Part shown: positions 8,530-16,285 of the stretch, in pieces
Layout: the number at the start of each line of letters is the position of its first letter
Numbering within the stretch: the stretch's first letter is position 1
Assembly (NCBI RefSeq): GCF_021654795.1
Contig: NZ_AP025344.1
Coordinates: 5,146,501 to 5,210,500, forward strand
Length of the DNA stretch: 64,000 bases
Direction of reading: 5' to 3'
From: Paenibacillus dendritiformis
GTDB lineage: Bacteria > Bacillota > Bacilli > Paenibacillales > Paenibacillaceae
Notes under the pieces: model-generated
The model's input: the letters and a program-made list of their open reading frames with translations, nothing else
What the model was told of the DNA's origin: nothing
Databases searched by the model: none
Program-made: the position numbers and the translations under genes

Positions 8530-10206
8530 TTATTTTTTCAGCGCCTTGCTGTAAATTTCAAGATACTTCGATAATTGCAGCCCGTCAAACCCTTTTACAT
8601 AAGCGTCCCAGTCCTTGTCGACATCTTTGCTGCCGGTAATGAATTGCGCCATGTTCGATTCGACGTAATCATTGATCGAGGTCTGGAGCTGCGCGGCCAG
8701 GGAAGCGTCCTCCGCCGCAATGAAGATATCGGACGGGAAGGCGATCTCCGGCTTCGCGAACGGCTCGTATTTCTTGGATTCGGTGCGCAGCCGCAGCCCG
8801 TAGCCGTCTTCCGAATACATATCCTCCGGCACGGCGAAGGAGTCCCGCAGCTCATTCGTCATTTTCATAATCCCGAGCTCCTGCCATGTTCCATTCTGCA
8901 CCTGGGCCACGTTCGGCTTCGGCGTCTGCTTGAGGCGCGCCGGCGTTCCGTCCGCCGTCTTCTCGCCTTCCTTGGCCTTGCGGTACCCATCCCCTTCTCT
9001 GCCCATGCTGCTGAACAGGGTCGCTTCCTCCGAATAGAGATAGTCCGCGAACCGGATCGCCGCAATCTGCTGTTCGGCCGTCGCCTTGTTCGTAATCGCG
9101 AACTGGCCGTTGCCTGCGCCGACGAAATAGCCTGCAAGCTGCACGCCTTCCGGCCCCTTGAGCGGCGGAACCGTGACATAATCCTTGTGGCGCGGGGTCA
9201 GCTCATTCGGCGAATACACATAGCTGATCAGCGCGGTGGCGACCGCTCCCATCACATTGTCCGGCCGGTTCCCGACCTGCTTCACGGCATCCGCGTTCTG
9301 GGTGAAGGACGCTTTGTCGATCAGCCCTTCCGCATACAGCTTGTGAATGTAGCGAAGCCCTTCCCGCCATGCCTCCTGATTCGGCGAGAACTTCAATTCC
9401 CCGTTGTCCAGATACATATAGGTCGTGGCATCATTATAGATGAACGCATTCATCAAGTACGCGTCCAGGCCTCCGCCCCACATTTCCTTTTTCCCGGCGG
9501 TAGTGAGCGGAATCTCGTCCGGCTTGCCGTTGCCGTTCGGGTCTTGCTCCTTGAACGCCTTCAAGGTCTCATAAAACTCATCTGTCGTCGCCGGCATCTT
9601 CAGGCCGAGCTTATCCAGCCACGTTTGGTTGATCCACATTTTCGAGGCGTAGGTGCAGTGATAGCACTCATTCACCTTGGGAATCGCGTAAATATTGCCG
9701 TCCGGCGTCGTCATCGCGTCCTTCAAGTACGGGATCTCCGCCATCGCCTGCTTTATGTTCGGCGCGTACTTCTCAATCAGATCATTGAGCGGGATGAAGA
9801 CGCCCTGCTGGCCGTACTTGATTTGATCCGCCTTGCTGAAGGAGCCTGCCAGAATCACTTCCGGGTAGTCGCCGCTGGCCATCATAAGCTGCTTCTTCTC
9901 CTCCAGCGCGCCTTCCGGCACGACATCCCATTTGATCTGGATATTGGTCTTCTCCTCCAGAAACTTCGTGAACTCGTTCGTCTCCAGATTCTCGATCGCC
10001 GCCGATTGGGGAGCGAACATTTTCAGCGTCATCGGCTCCTTCGCGATCGGGAATTCCCCGACCGGGCTGAAAAGCTCCTCCGCCTTGGCCTCATCGGCCG
10101 GATCGGTTGCTGCCGCTCCCTGCTTCGCCCCTCCTCCAGAGCATGCCGCCAGCAGCAGCGAGATGCTCAACAGCATGGCGAGCAAGACAGATCCTTTTTG
10201 TCCCAT
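8530..10206 (-). CDS. sugar ABC transporter binding lipoprotein (LplA-like)
   Basis: A 558-residue extracellular solute-binding lipoprotein. The signal peptide ends in LLAAC with lipidation at Cys22, followed by a Gly/Ala-rich linker. The mature part has the family 1 pattern found in LplA/YtcQ proteins: VGEFPIAKEPMTLKMFAP at its start, SGDYPEVILAGSFSKADQIKYG, and later KMWINQTWLDKLGLKMPATT. It follows two permease genes and lacks an ATPase neighbour; such transporters normally share an MsmX-type ATPase encoded elsewhere. Neighbouring GH29 suggests a fucosylated or related oligosaccharide as ligand, which is inference. Confidence 0.88.
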   Translation of the reverse strand: MGQKGSVLLAMLLSISLLLAACSGGGAKQGAAATDPADEAKAEELFSPVGEFPIAKEPMTLKMFAPQSAAIENLETNEFTKFLEEKTNIQIKWDVVPEGALEEKKQLMMASGDYPEVILAGSFSKADQIKYGQQGVFIPLNDLIEKYAPNIKQAMAEIPYLKDAMTTPDGNIYAIPKVNECYHCTYASKMWINQTWLDKLGLKMPATTDEFYETLKAFKEQDPNGNGKPDEIPLTTAGKKEMWGGGLDAYLMNAFIYNDATTYMYLDNGELKFSPNQEAWREGLRYIHKLYAEGLIDKASFTQNADAVKQVGNRPDNVMGAVATALISYVYSPNELTPRHKDYVTVPPLKGPEGVQLAGYFVGAGNGQFAITNKATAEQQIAAIRFADYLYSEEATLFSSMGREGDGYRKAKEGEKTADGTPARLKQTPKPNVAQVQNGTWQELGIMKMTNELRDSFAVPEDMYSEDGYGLRLRTESKKYEPFAKPEIAFPSDIFIAAEDASLAAQLQTSINDYVESNMAQFITGSKDVDKDWDAYVKGFDGLQLSKYLEIYSKALKK

Positions 10207-10261
10207 GGTTAGACCCTCCTTGAAAATGTCATCTCATAGCGAAATGCTAAGGCATGCCGTG

Positions 10262-11158
10262 TTACCCTTTTAATGACCCGATCAAGACGCCCTTCACAAA
10301 ATGCTTCTGGACGAACGGATAAATCATCAGCACGGGCGCGCTCGCCACCACGATGAGCGAATACTTGAGCAGTTCGGCGATGCCTTGAAGCTGCAGCATG
10401 TCATCCACATTGGCCATCATGGCCGGATCCACGGAATTGAGAATCAAAATGTTGCGCAGCACGATTTGCAGCGGGAACATATCAGGCGATTTCAAATAAA
10501 TGAGCGCCCCGAAATACGAATTCCAATGCCCGACCGCATACATCAGCGTCATGACGGCCAGAATCGGCTTGGACAGCGGCAGCACGACGCTCGTAATGAA
10601 GCGGGCATCGCTGCAGCCGTCAATCTCCGCCGCCTCTGACAGTTCCTCCGGGATGGAGGACTGGAAGAAGGTGCGGGCGATAATGACCTGGAATACGGCC
10701 AACGCGCCCGGAATAATCATCGCCCAGCGCGTATCAATCAGACCGAGCGACTTCACGACCATGTAGTTCGGGATGAGACCGCCGTCGAACAGCATCGTGA
10801 AGACGAGCAGCATCATGAGCATCTGCCGTCCGTAGAACGTCTTGCGCGACAGCGGGTAGGCGATCAGCACGGTCATGACGACATTGACCAACGTGCCGAA
10901 GACGGCATAGAAGAGCGAGTTCGCATAGCCCGTCAATATATTGGAGTTGGCGAAGACGGCCTTGTAGCCGGCAAGCGTGAACTCGACGGGAAAGATCCAG
11001 ACCCGCCCCGAATTGACCGCCTGCGGCGAACTGAATGAAGCGCTCAAAATATGAAGCAGCGGAAATAAAATAATGACCAGAATCAACGTTAAAAACACGT
11101 ACACGCCGGCGAGGAACAAACGGTCGGGCAGCGATTCCCGAATCGTCGTTGTGCGCAT
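10262..11158 (-). CDS. carbohydrate ABC transporter permease (YtcP-like)
   Basis: A 298-residue inner-membrane permease of the MalG type. Six membrane segments can be seen, the first near residues 15-35 (LFLAGVYVFLTLILVIILF). The EAA loop that docks the ATPase is AAEIDGCSDARFITSVVLPLSKP. The C-terminus FVKGVLIGSLKG is the usual ending of this family. It lies 16 bp after the upstream permease gene and before the binding lipoprotein gene, in one operon. Confidence 0.92.
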   Translation of the reverse strand: MRTTTIRESLPDRLFLAGVYVFLTLILVIILFPLLHILSASFSSPQAVNSGRVWIFPVEFTLAGYKAVFANSNILTGYANSLFYAVFGTLVNVVMTVLIAYPLSRKTFYGRQMLMMLLVFTMLFDGGLIPNYMVVKSLGLIDTRWAMIIPGALAVFQVIIARTFFQSSIPEELSEAAEIDGCSDARFITSVVLPLSKPILAVMTLMYAVGHWNSYFGALIYLKSPDMFPLQIVLRNILILNSVDPAMMANVDDMLQLQGIAELLKYSLIVVASAPVLMIYPFVQKHFVKGVLIGSLKG

Positions 11159-11174
11159 GGAACAAAGGCCCCCT

Positions 11175-12137
11175 TTACCACAGACTCGACTCGGACAGCC
11201 GGCGCGCTATCGCGTTAACCGTCACGATCAAGAACAGATTGATGACAGAGTTGAAGAGTCCGATCGCCGTCGAGAAGCTGAAGTTCGCATTCAACAGCCC
11301 CACCTTGTATACGTAGGTCGAGATAATTTCCGAAGACTCCAGATTGAGCGGGTTCTGCATCAGATACATTTTCTCGAAGCCGACGCTCATCATGCTCCCG
11401 ACATTCAGAATAAGCAGAATCACCATCACCGGGAAAATGCTCGGCAAATCGATGTTCCATATTTTCTGGAAGCGCGTCGCGCCGTCGACCTTGGCCGCTT
11501 CATACAGCTCCGGATTGACCCCAGCCAGCGCGGCGATATAAATAATCGCGCCGTAGCCCGTAAATTGCCATACGTCAGACCAGACATAAATCGATTTGAA
11601 CAGCTCCGGCCGTCCCATGAAGTCGATTCCTTCGAACCCGAAGAGCCGCAGCACATTGTTCACCATGCCGACGTTCGGCGACAGAGCTACGATAACGATA
11701 GACACCATAATGACGGTCGAGATGAAATAGGGGGCATACGTCACCATTTGCACGGTCTTTTTGAACCAGCCGTTGCGAATCTCATTCAGGAGCAGGGCCA
11801 ACAGAATCGGAGCCGGGAACCCGACCGCCAGCCCGTACAGGCTGACGACAATCGTATTGCGGATGTAATTCCAGAAGTAGGGGGACTCGAGGAACTGCTC
11901 GAAATATTTCAGCCCGACCCACGGGCTGTCCCAGATGCCCTGCACGACGTTATATTCCTTGAACGCGATCAGCACGCCTCCCATAGGCACATATTTGAAA
12001 ATAATCAGGTAGGAGACAGGCAGCAGAACCAGCAGGTAGAACTGCCAATGCTTCTTGATCCGCTTGCCGGCGCCTGGGGCAAACGCGAAGCGCGATGTCA
12101 GGCGGCGGGATGCAGATCCGGGCGTGACGTTTGCCAT
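11175..12137 (-). CDS. carbohydrate ABC transporter permease (LplB-like)
   Basis: First gene of the operon; a MalF-type permease of 320 residues from the ATG at 12137, which has AAAGGAGGAATG before it. The frame is open for 22 more codons without a ribosome-binding site. Basic N-terminus, then HWQFYLLVLLPVSYLIIF as first membrane helix; the EAA loop is AAKVDGATRFQKIWNIDLPSI. Together with YtcP-like permease and LplA-like lipoprotein it forms an importer of the aldouronate/lipo-oligosaccharide class. A cre-like sequence lies about 40 bp upstream. The expected divergent AraC-type regulator now lies about 4 kb away, behind mobile DNA. Confidence 0.92.
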   Translation of the reverse strand: MANVTPGSASRRLTSRFAFAPGAGKRIKKHWQFYLLVLLPVSYLIIFKYVPMGGVLIAFKEYNVVQGIWDSPWVGLKYFEQFLESPYFWNYIRNTIVVSLYGLAVGFPAPILLALLLNEIRNGWFKKTVQMVTYAPYFISTVIMVSIVIVALSPNVGMVNNVLRLFGFEGIDFMGRPELFKSIYVWSDVWQFTGYGAIIYIAALAGVNPELYEAAKVDGATRFQKIWNIDLPSIFPVMVILLILNVGSMMSVGFEKMYLMQNPLNLESSEIISTYVYKVGLLNANFSFSTAIGLFNSVINLFLIVTVNAIARRLSESSLW

Positions 12138-12173
12138 GGGGCATTCCTCCTTTGTCAGACGCATAAATGCAAA

Positions 12174-12187
12174 TGGTACCGTTTTCA
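12174..12187 (-). promoter_or_regulatory. cre-like site of the ABC/fucosidase operon
   Basis: On the minus strand TGAAAACGGTACCA matches TGWAANCGNTNWCA with one mismatch, 37 bp before the first permease start. Confidence 0.45.
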
Positions 12188-12728
12188 AGCCGGCGTGTCC
12201 CATGGCCGGCTCTTCTTCTTAGCACGAAGCGCATGGAGCAGCTGCGAAGCGATGGCTTTCGGCTTCCGGCAATCCGCTCCGGAAGCCTCCCGGGTTGAGT
12301 CTGATTATAGGCCAGGGAATTCCAGCGGCACAATCAACCATTTTCCCGGGGAAGAACCATTTTCTCCCGCACTGCGTTCCCTTGCGGCAAAGCGTCAATT
12401 GACCGTTTTCCCCCCGCTTGATAACTTTCGCCAGCCGCTTCCTTGGCGGGAATATCCGTGTGTTCAGGACACCGTCAGCTCACCAATACCGACCTGGGCC
12501 GGAGCACACGATTTTCGGATTCTCGCGCGCGTGTCTTCAAAAAACTGTAAAAGTACATCTTTTTCTGCAGCACCGGGGCGTGGAATAGTAAAAGCTGCAA
12601 ATAAAGTCAATTTCATAATTCGAAACCCTTGCGGTTGCTGGAGTTTTAGGCACAGAAAAAAGGAGTACCTCCCCATTTTCCCGAAGTTATAGGTGACTAA
12701 ACCAAAAAACCGAGAAAGGAGTACTCCC
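12188..12728. other. intergenic stretch leading into mobile DNA
   Basis: About 540 bp without a supportable gene. Its last part (from about 12650) carries two related sequences, AGGAGTACCTCCCC and AAGGAGTACTCCC, just before the transposase remnant, and probably belongs to the IS1182-type element. The boundary with ordinary upstream DNA cannot be fixed. Confidence 0.45.
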
Positions 12729-13900
12729 ATGTATCATATTCGACAAGAAGAGCTGTTTTCCTTTGAGAAATGATGAAAATGGCGCCTGCCCCTAAAGCGG
12801 ATTTCGTTTTAGAACATCTGCCGATCGGAAACACGTCATTAGCAGCTACAATCGTCGGGGCCGTCCTGAAAGTTTAAATACAAGAGCGATGATATACTCA
12901 CTCGTCATCGGCAAAATGGAGCACATCCGCTTTACCAAGGATTTGGTCAGCCGTTTGAAGGAAAGTCTTGAATTTCTTACTCGCTGCCGTTTTACCGGTT
13001 CCGATCGAGTGCCCAGCGAAGCAGCCTATTCCCGGCTCACTGCCAAGCTCAGTCAATCCGGTTTCTTGCGAACGACACAGGAGGACCTTGTACACCAGGC
13101 GATCACGGAAGGGTTTCTTGAGGAAAATATACTGGCCATAGATTCTTCTCACATCGAGTCCTTTGATCGCAATCCCCATTTGGACGCCGGTAAATCATTG
13201 CCGAAGCTCTCGCCCGAAACCGACGAACCTACTTTTCTGGACGAGTCTGCCAACAAGCCAGAAGAGAAACCTAAACCAGAGAAACCCAAGCGACCAAAGC
13301 GTGGACGCGTTCCGAAAGCCGAAGATGCGGCTTGGCGTGCCGAAGTTGAAGCGTACGAGGCCTCGCTCAGCCTATTTGAACGGGAGGTCGCCGATATGTT
13401 GCCCGCCACTTACGAACAGCTTCTCGCTGATATGCCGCAACACGCAAGTGTAGGTGCAAAGGATCATCCCGCTTATCCATCGCAGCAAGCTACCTGAAGG
13501 GGTGGATAAGCAATTTCGCCCGACTGGCAAGCAAGGTCATGCGTACGTCTACGACAGTTAAGATGCCAAGCGAGATACCATAAAATTCACAAGGCCAAAG
13601 GAATGCGCCTCCTGCCCGTTTCAAGCGGACGGCTGCCAGAAAGTTTTCAAATTTCGCATTGATGAAGATGTCCGGAAATACACGGCACCCGGACGTGGAA
13701 GCAAAAAGTTTGCTGAACTATTCAAGCAGCGAGTAGCGATTGAACGTGTTTTTGCCTATTTGAAGCTGTACATGGAATTGGGCTCAAGCAGAAAACTTAA
13801 GAAACGTGCTTTGGTCGATCTAGACTTGAGTTGTCTGACATACACCCTATGCAAACTTGCGTTAGACCGCCTAAACAAAAGCATCCTTGGAGCTAAGTAG
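12729..13900 (+). pseudogene. IS1182-family transposase, frameshifted and deleted
   Basis: Opens with MYHIRQEELFSFE, the standard start of IS1182-type transposases, but a stop follows after 15 codons. Homologous sequence resumes in other frames: RGRPESLNTRAMIYSL near 12860-12900, then a 202-codon open piece (12889-13497) with MEHIRFTKDLVSRLK, RFTGSDRVPSEAAYSRL and LAIDSSHIESFDRNP (first catalytic Asp region). After a loss of the central part the C-terminal section, CASCPFQADGCQKVFKFRIDE to the stop at 13898, is again readable in a third frame. It cannot make active transposase. The last intact-looking segment holds IERVFAYLKLYMELG, the region of the catalytic Glu. Confidence 0.85.
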
Positions 13901-14303
13901 GTTGCGTAATTTTCAAAAAAATGAATCTGCCATTTTGGGCTGGTCCAACCGCTTTGAACGAAAGGAATTATGAAATTGACTTAATATACAGGAATTCTCT
14001 CCGTTATCGCTTGGTTCGGGACCGTTTCGGGCAAAAAACTGCACTGCTGCAGCTTTTTAAGGCTGTTCCCGCTCCGCTGGCGATCAATTCCTGCACCTTG
14101 GCAGGCTGTTGGAAAACCCCTGTTTTTTGTGAAGGGGTGGAGATGGTCTATTTTCCTCATCCAAACTTTGGCTCTTAGAGCGTTTTAAATCGATTTTCTC
14201 TACCGGGAGAAGAGATCAATCACAAGTAAAAAGCCCCATAGACTACTCAATGGCCTGATTTTACGGGATCCAAGCGACCGCGTCGGATGCTGGGGGCATC
14301 ATC

Positions 14304-14456
14304 GCCTTCAGGAAGCATTATCAGCCTGCTGGAAGTACTATCGGCCTGCTGGAAGCATTATCTGTCCTGCTGGAAGCACTATCGGCCTGCTGGAAGCATT
14401 ATCTGTCCTGCTGGAGGCCTGCTGGAAGCACTATCGGCCTGCTGGAAGCATCGTTG
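14304..14456. repeat. 20-22 bp tandem repeat inside MITE copy A
   Basis: About seven to eight units of the form GCCTGCTGGAAGCAYTATCG, some ending TATCTGTC, one shortened to CCTGCTGGAG. Copy B of the element keeps only two such units, so the array changes in number. Confidence 0.85.
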
Positions 14457-14571
14457 CCTCCTGGGGCTTGGACGTGCGGAGGAAATTGCTGCTATTTCTC
14501 CTAGGCCCCCTAATTAAACTGGAGCTTCCGGCTCCAATATTATAAGCTGTTATCAGAGGGGGACAACTAGT

Positions 14572-14892
14572 ATGGGAAAGCACTTTAGCAAGGAAAAACG
14601 CCTGCAAATTGTAAAGGAAGCAATGGCCGGCATTAAGGTGGGAACACTTGCCCGAATGTACGGTGTCCATCCGGAGACGGTACGTGTTTGGGTTAGAGAC
14701 CACCGTGACGAAATTAGCCAAGAGGAGATACCCGCAGCAGACGAGCATCTGCAAGAACTCCGTCGACTTCAAGAGGTAGAGGCAAAGTTCGAGCAGGCAA
14801 AAAAGCTCCTGGGTGAAAAAGAGCTTGAGATCGAGATCCTACGAGAAGTCGTAAAAAAGAAGAACCCCGCTTATCTGAAAGACTTGAAATAG
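14572..14892 (+). CDS. IS3-family transposase OrfA
   Basis: A 106-residue DNA-binding subunit. Residues 1-50 form a helix-turn-helix (FSKEKRLQIVKEAMAG, then TLARMYGVHPETVRVWVRDH), and residues about 60-98 form a leucine-zipper-like coiled coil (LQELRRLQEVEAKFEQAKKL). A slippery A-AAA-AAG at 14853-14859 near its end allows a -1 frameshift into orfB, giving the fused transposase. GAGGGGGA precedes the start. Confidence 0.9.
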   Translation: MGKHFSKEKRLQIVKEAMAGIKVGTLARMYGVHPETVRVWVRDHRDEISQEEIPAADEHLQELRRLQEVEAKFEQAKKLLGEKELEIEILREVVKKKNPAYLKDLK

Positions 14893-15824
14893 CAGAACCG
14901 TTTATTAAGCGGGGGCATGCAGCAGCTAAAGTTCTGCGTATCCTGAAAGTTCGCGAATCGACGTACTATGGCCGGAAGAAACGAGAGGCATCCAGTACCG
15001 AAGAACAGGCTTCATGCGCTCTAAAAGGGCGTCCTGTGCCTGGATTTTCCTCTACGAATACGGGCCGGAAAGTTTCAGATGAACAGATTAAAGAATGGAT
15101 GCTCGAACTCCTGGAAGGAGAAGAGCACATTTATGGGTATAAGAATTTGGCGCTGTGCCTCCGCAGACAACGTGGATTGATTCTAAACAAGAAAAAGGCG
15201 TACCGCATTTGCAAAGAGTTAGGAATTCTTCAGAAACAACGGAAGAAAACAAGCAAACATCCTCGAAGAGTACCGAGAAACCGGACGGTAACCGGGGTGA
15301 ACCAGCTATGGCAAATTGATATTAAATATGGGTACGTGATTGGGCGCCAGCGTTTCTTTTTCGTGCTCAGTATCATCGATGTATTTGGCCGCGTCGTCGT
15401 CGGACAATACCGGGGTTCCGTGTGTGAGGCCAAGCACGTCGTACAGACACTATGCCGGGCGCTACAAGAACGCCTGAATCCCGGCGATGAGTTGCCCACC
15501 GTCCGCACCGACAACGGGCCTCAGTTTGTCAGCAAGTTGTTTGGTGATACGTGCGAGAGTCTGGAGATCGTCCATGAACGCATCCCGCCACGCAGTCCGA
15601 ATATGAATGCCTACATTGAGTCATTTCATAGCTTACTCGAACGTGATCTGTTCAGCCTGACGGAATTTATGACATTTGAAGAGGCCTATGAAGCACTTGA
15701 TCGTTACATGGATTTCTACAACAACCGCAGAATGCATGGTAGCCTAAAGAGCATGTCACCATCGGAATACTCAAAGTGGGTCATGACGCTGGAGGACCGA
15801 TCAAAATATCATCGGGCCGTGTAA
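14853..15824 (+). CDS. IS3-family transposase OrfB (by -1 frameshift)
   Basis: The catalytic part, read in the -1 frame from the slippery run at 14853; there is no good independent start, and the first internal ATG at 15036 would cut off the HTH_21-like region (HIYGYKNLALCLRRQRGL comes after it). The rve integrase core has the DDE residues: D in QLWQIDIKYG, D in VRTDNGPQF and E in MNAYIESFHSLLERD. The C-terminus YNNRRMHGSLKSMSPSEYSKW is typical. Open to a stop at 15822-15824; no disabling mutation seen. Confidence 0.88.
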   Translation, partial: KKEEPRLSERLEIAEPFIKRGHAAAKVLRILKVRESTYYGRKKREASSTEEQASCALKGRPVPGFSSTNTGRKVSDEQIKEWMLELLEGEEHIYGYKNLALCLRRQRGLILNKKKAYRICKELGILQKQRKKTSKHPRRVPRNRTVTGVNQLWQIDIKYGYVIGRQRFFFVLSIIDVFGRVVVGQYRGSVCEAKHVVQTLCRALQERLNPGDELPTVRTDNGPQFVSKLFGDTCESLEIVHERIPPRSPNMNAYIESFHSLLERDLFSLTEFMTFEEAYEALDRYMDFYNNRRMHGSLKSMSPSEYSKWVMTLEDRSKYHRAV

Positions 15825-16002
15825 CCACGCGAAATAGGAAGCAATTCTAAGAACGCATCTTTTTTGGTGGACATGACTCCAGATATAGGGGGCCTAGCCG
15901 ATTTTACAGGAATTTCGGCTTAATGAGTCCCCATCCCGAGGAATTGCTGCAAATCTACATCATTTTAGGCCCTTTTGCTTCAAGCCGAAGCGAAACGGGG
16001 GA

Positions 16003-16076
16003 AATTCCTGTAATTTTGCAGGATTCCCTTTCTGGAATCGTCGTCCATATCGAATTGCTGTATTTATGCAGGATTT
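16003..16076. repeat. dispersed CTG-N8-CAG palindromes (two)
   Basis: Two imperfect palindromes: AATTCCTG-TAATTTTG-CAGGATT at 16003-16025 and AATTGCTG-TATTTATG-CAGGATTT at 16053-16076. Related ones occur at 54.7 kb and 58.0-58.6 kb. Confidence 0.75.
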
Positions 16077-16285
16077 CGCTTACTGAAGAGGAGCGTCTGG
16101 AGAAATCGTGGAGTTTTGCGGATTTCGACTGCCGGATGGGCGTATCTAGGGAAATGGTGCAGTTTTCAGAATGGTGGAAATATCCATTTCCCTACTCAAA
16201 ACTTCTTTCTCAACAGCCTGACTTTTGCAGGCTTTCGCACTCCCCGTGAACGCCGCAAGGGCGGCGTGCATGCACGTCGCCCCAT

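Larger units (their letters stand above)
14498..15900 (+). mobile_element. IS3-family insertion sequence
   Basis: About 1403 bp with near-terminal inverted repeats CTAGGCCCCCTA three bases from each end, the left followed by CTGGAG and the right (inverted) by the same. Flanked by ATTT on both sides; the uninterrupted copy at 58 kb shows a single ATTT at that place, so this is a 4-bp target duplication (a 3-bp TTT is also possible). Encodes overlapping orfA and orfB joined by a frameshift. Both frames look intact, so it may be active. Confidence 0.85.
14102..16220. mobile_element. MITE-like element, copy A, interrupted by IS3
   Basis: Begins CAGGCTGTTGGAAAA and ends with the inverted form TTTCTCAACAGCCTG, so it has terminal inverted repeats with ten identical bases. 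Nearly the same sequence occurs inverted at 57883-58493 (copy B). The middle is split by an IS3-family element (14498-15900); without it the element would be about 712 bp, longer than copy B because of extra 20-bp repeats. It has no transposase. The flanks ACCTTGG (left) and ACTTTTG (right) may be a decayed target duplication. Apparent open frames inside it have no ribosome-binding sites. Confidence 0.65.

Noticed and set aside
12464..12730. Minus-strand ORF of 88 codons before the IS1182 remnant
   Set aside because: Overlaps the presumed IS end, no ribosome-binding site, no recognisable protein.
13921..14178. ORF of 85 codons between the IS1182 remnant and MITE copy A
   Set aside because: It crosses the border of the MITE-like element and has no ribosome-binding site.
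15923..16249. ORF of 108 codons in MITE copy A
   Set aside because: It lies inside a transposon-like repeat, has no ribosome-binding site, and the matching frame in copy B is broken differently.
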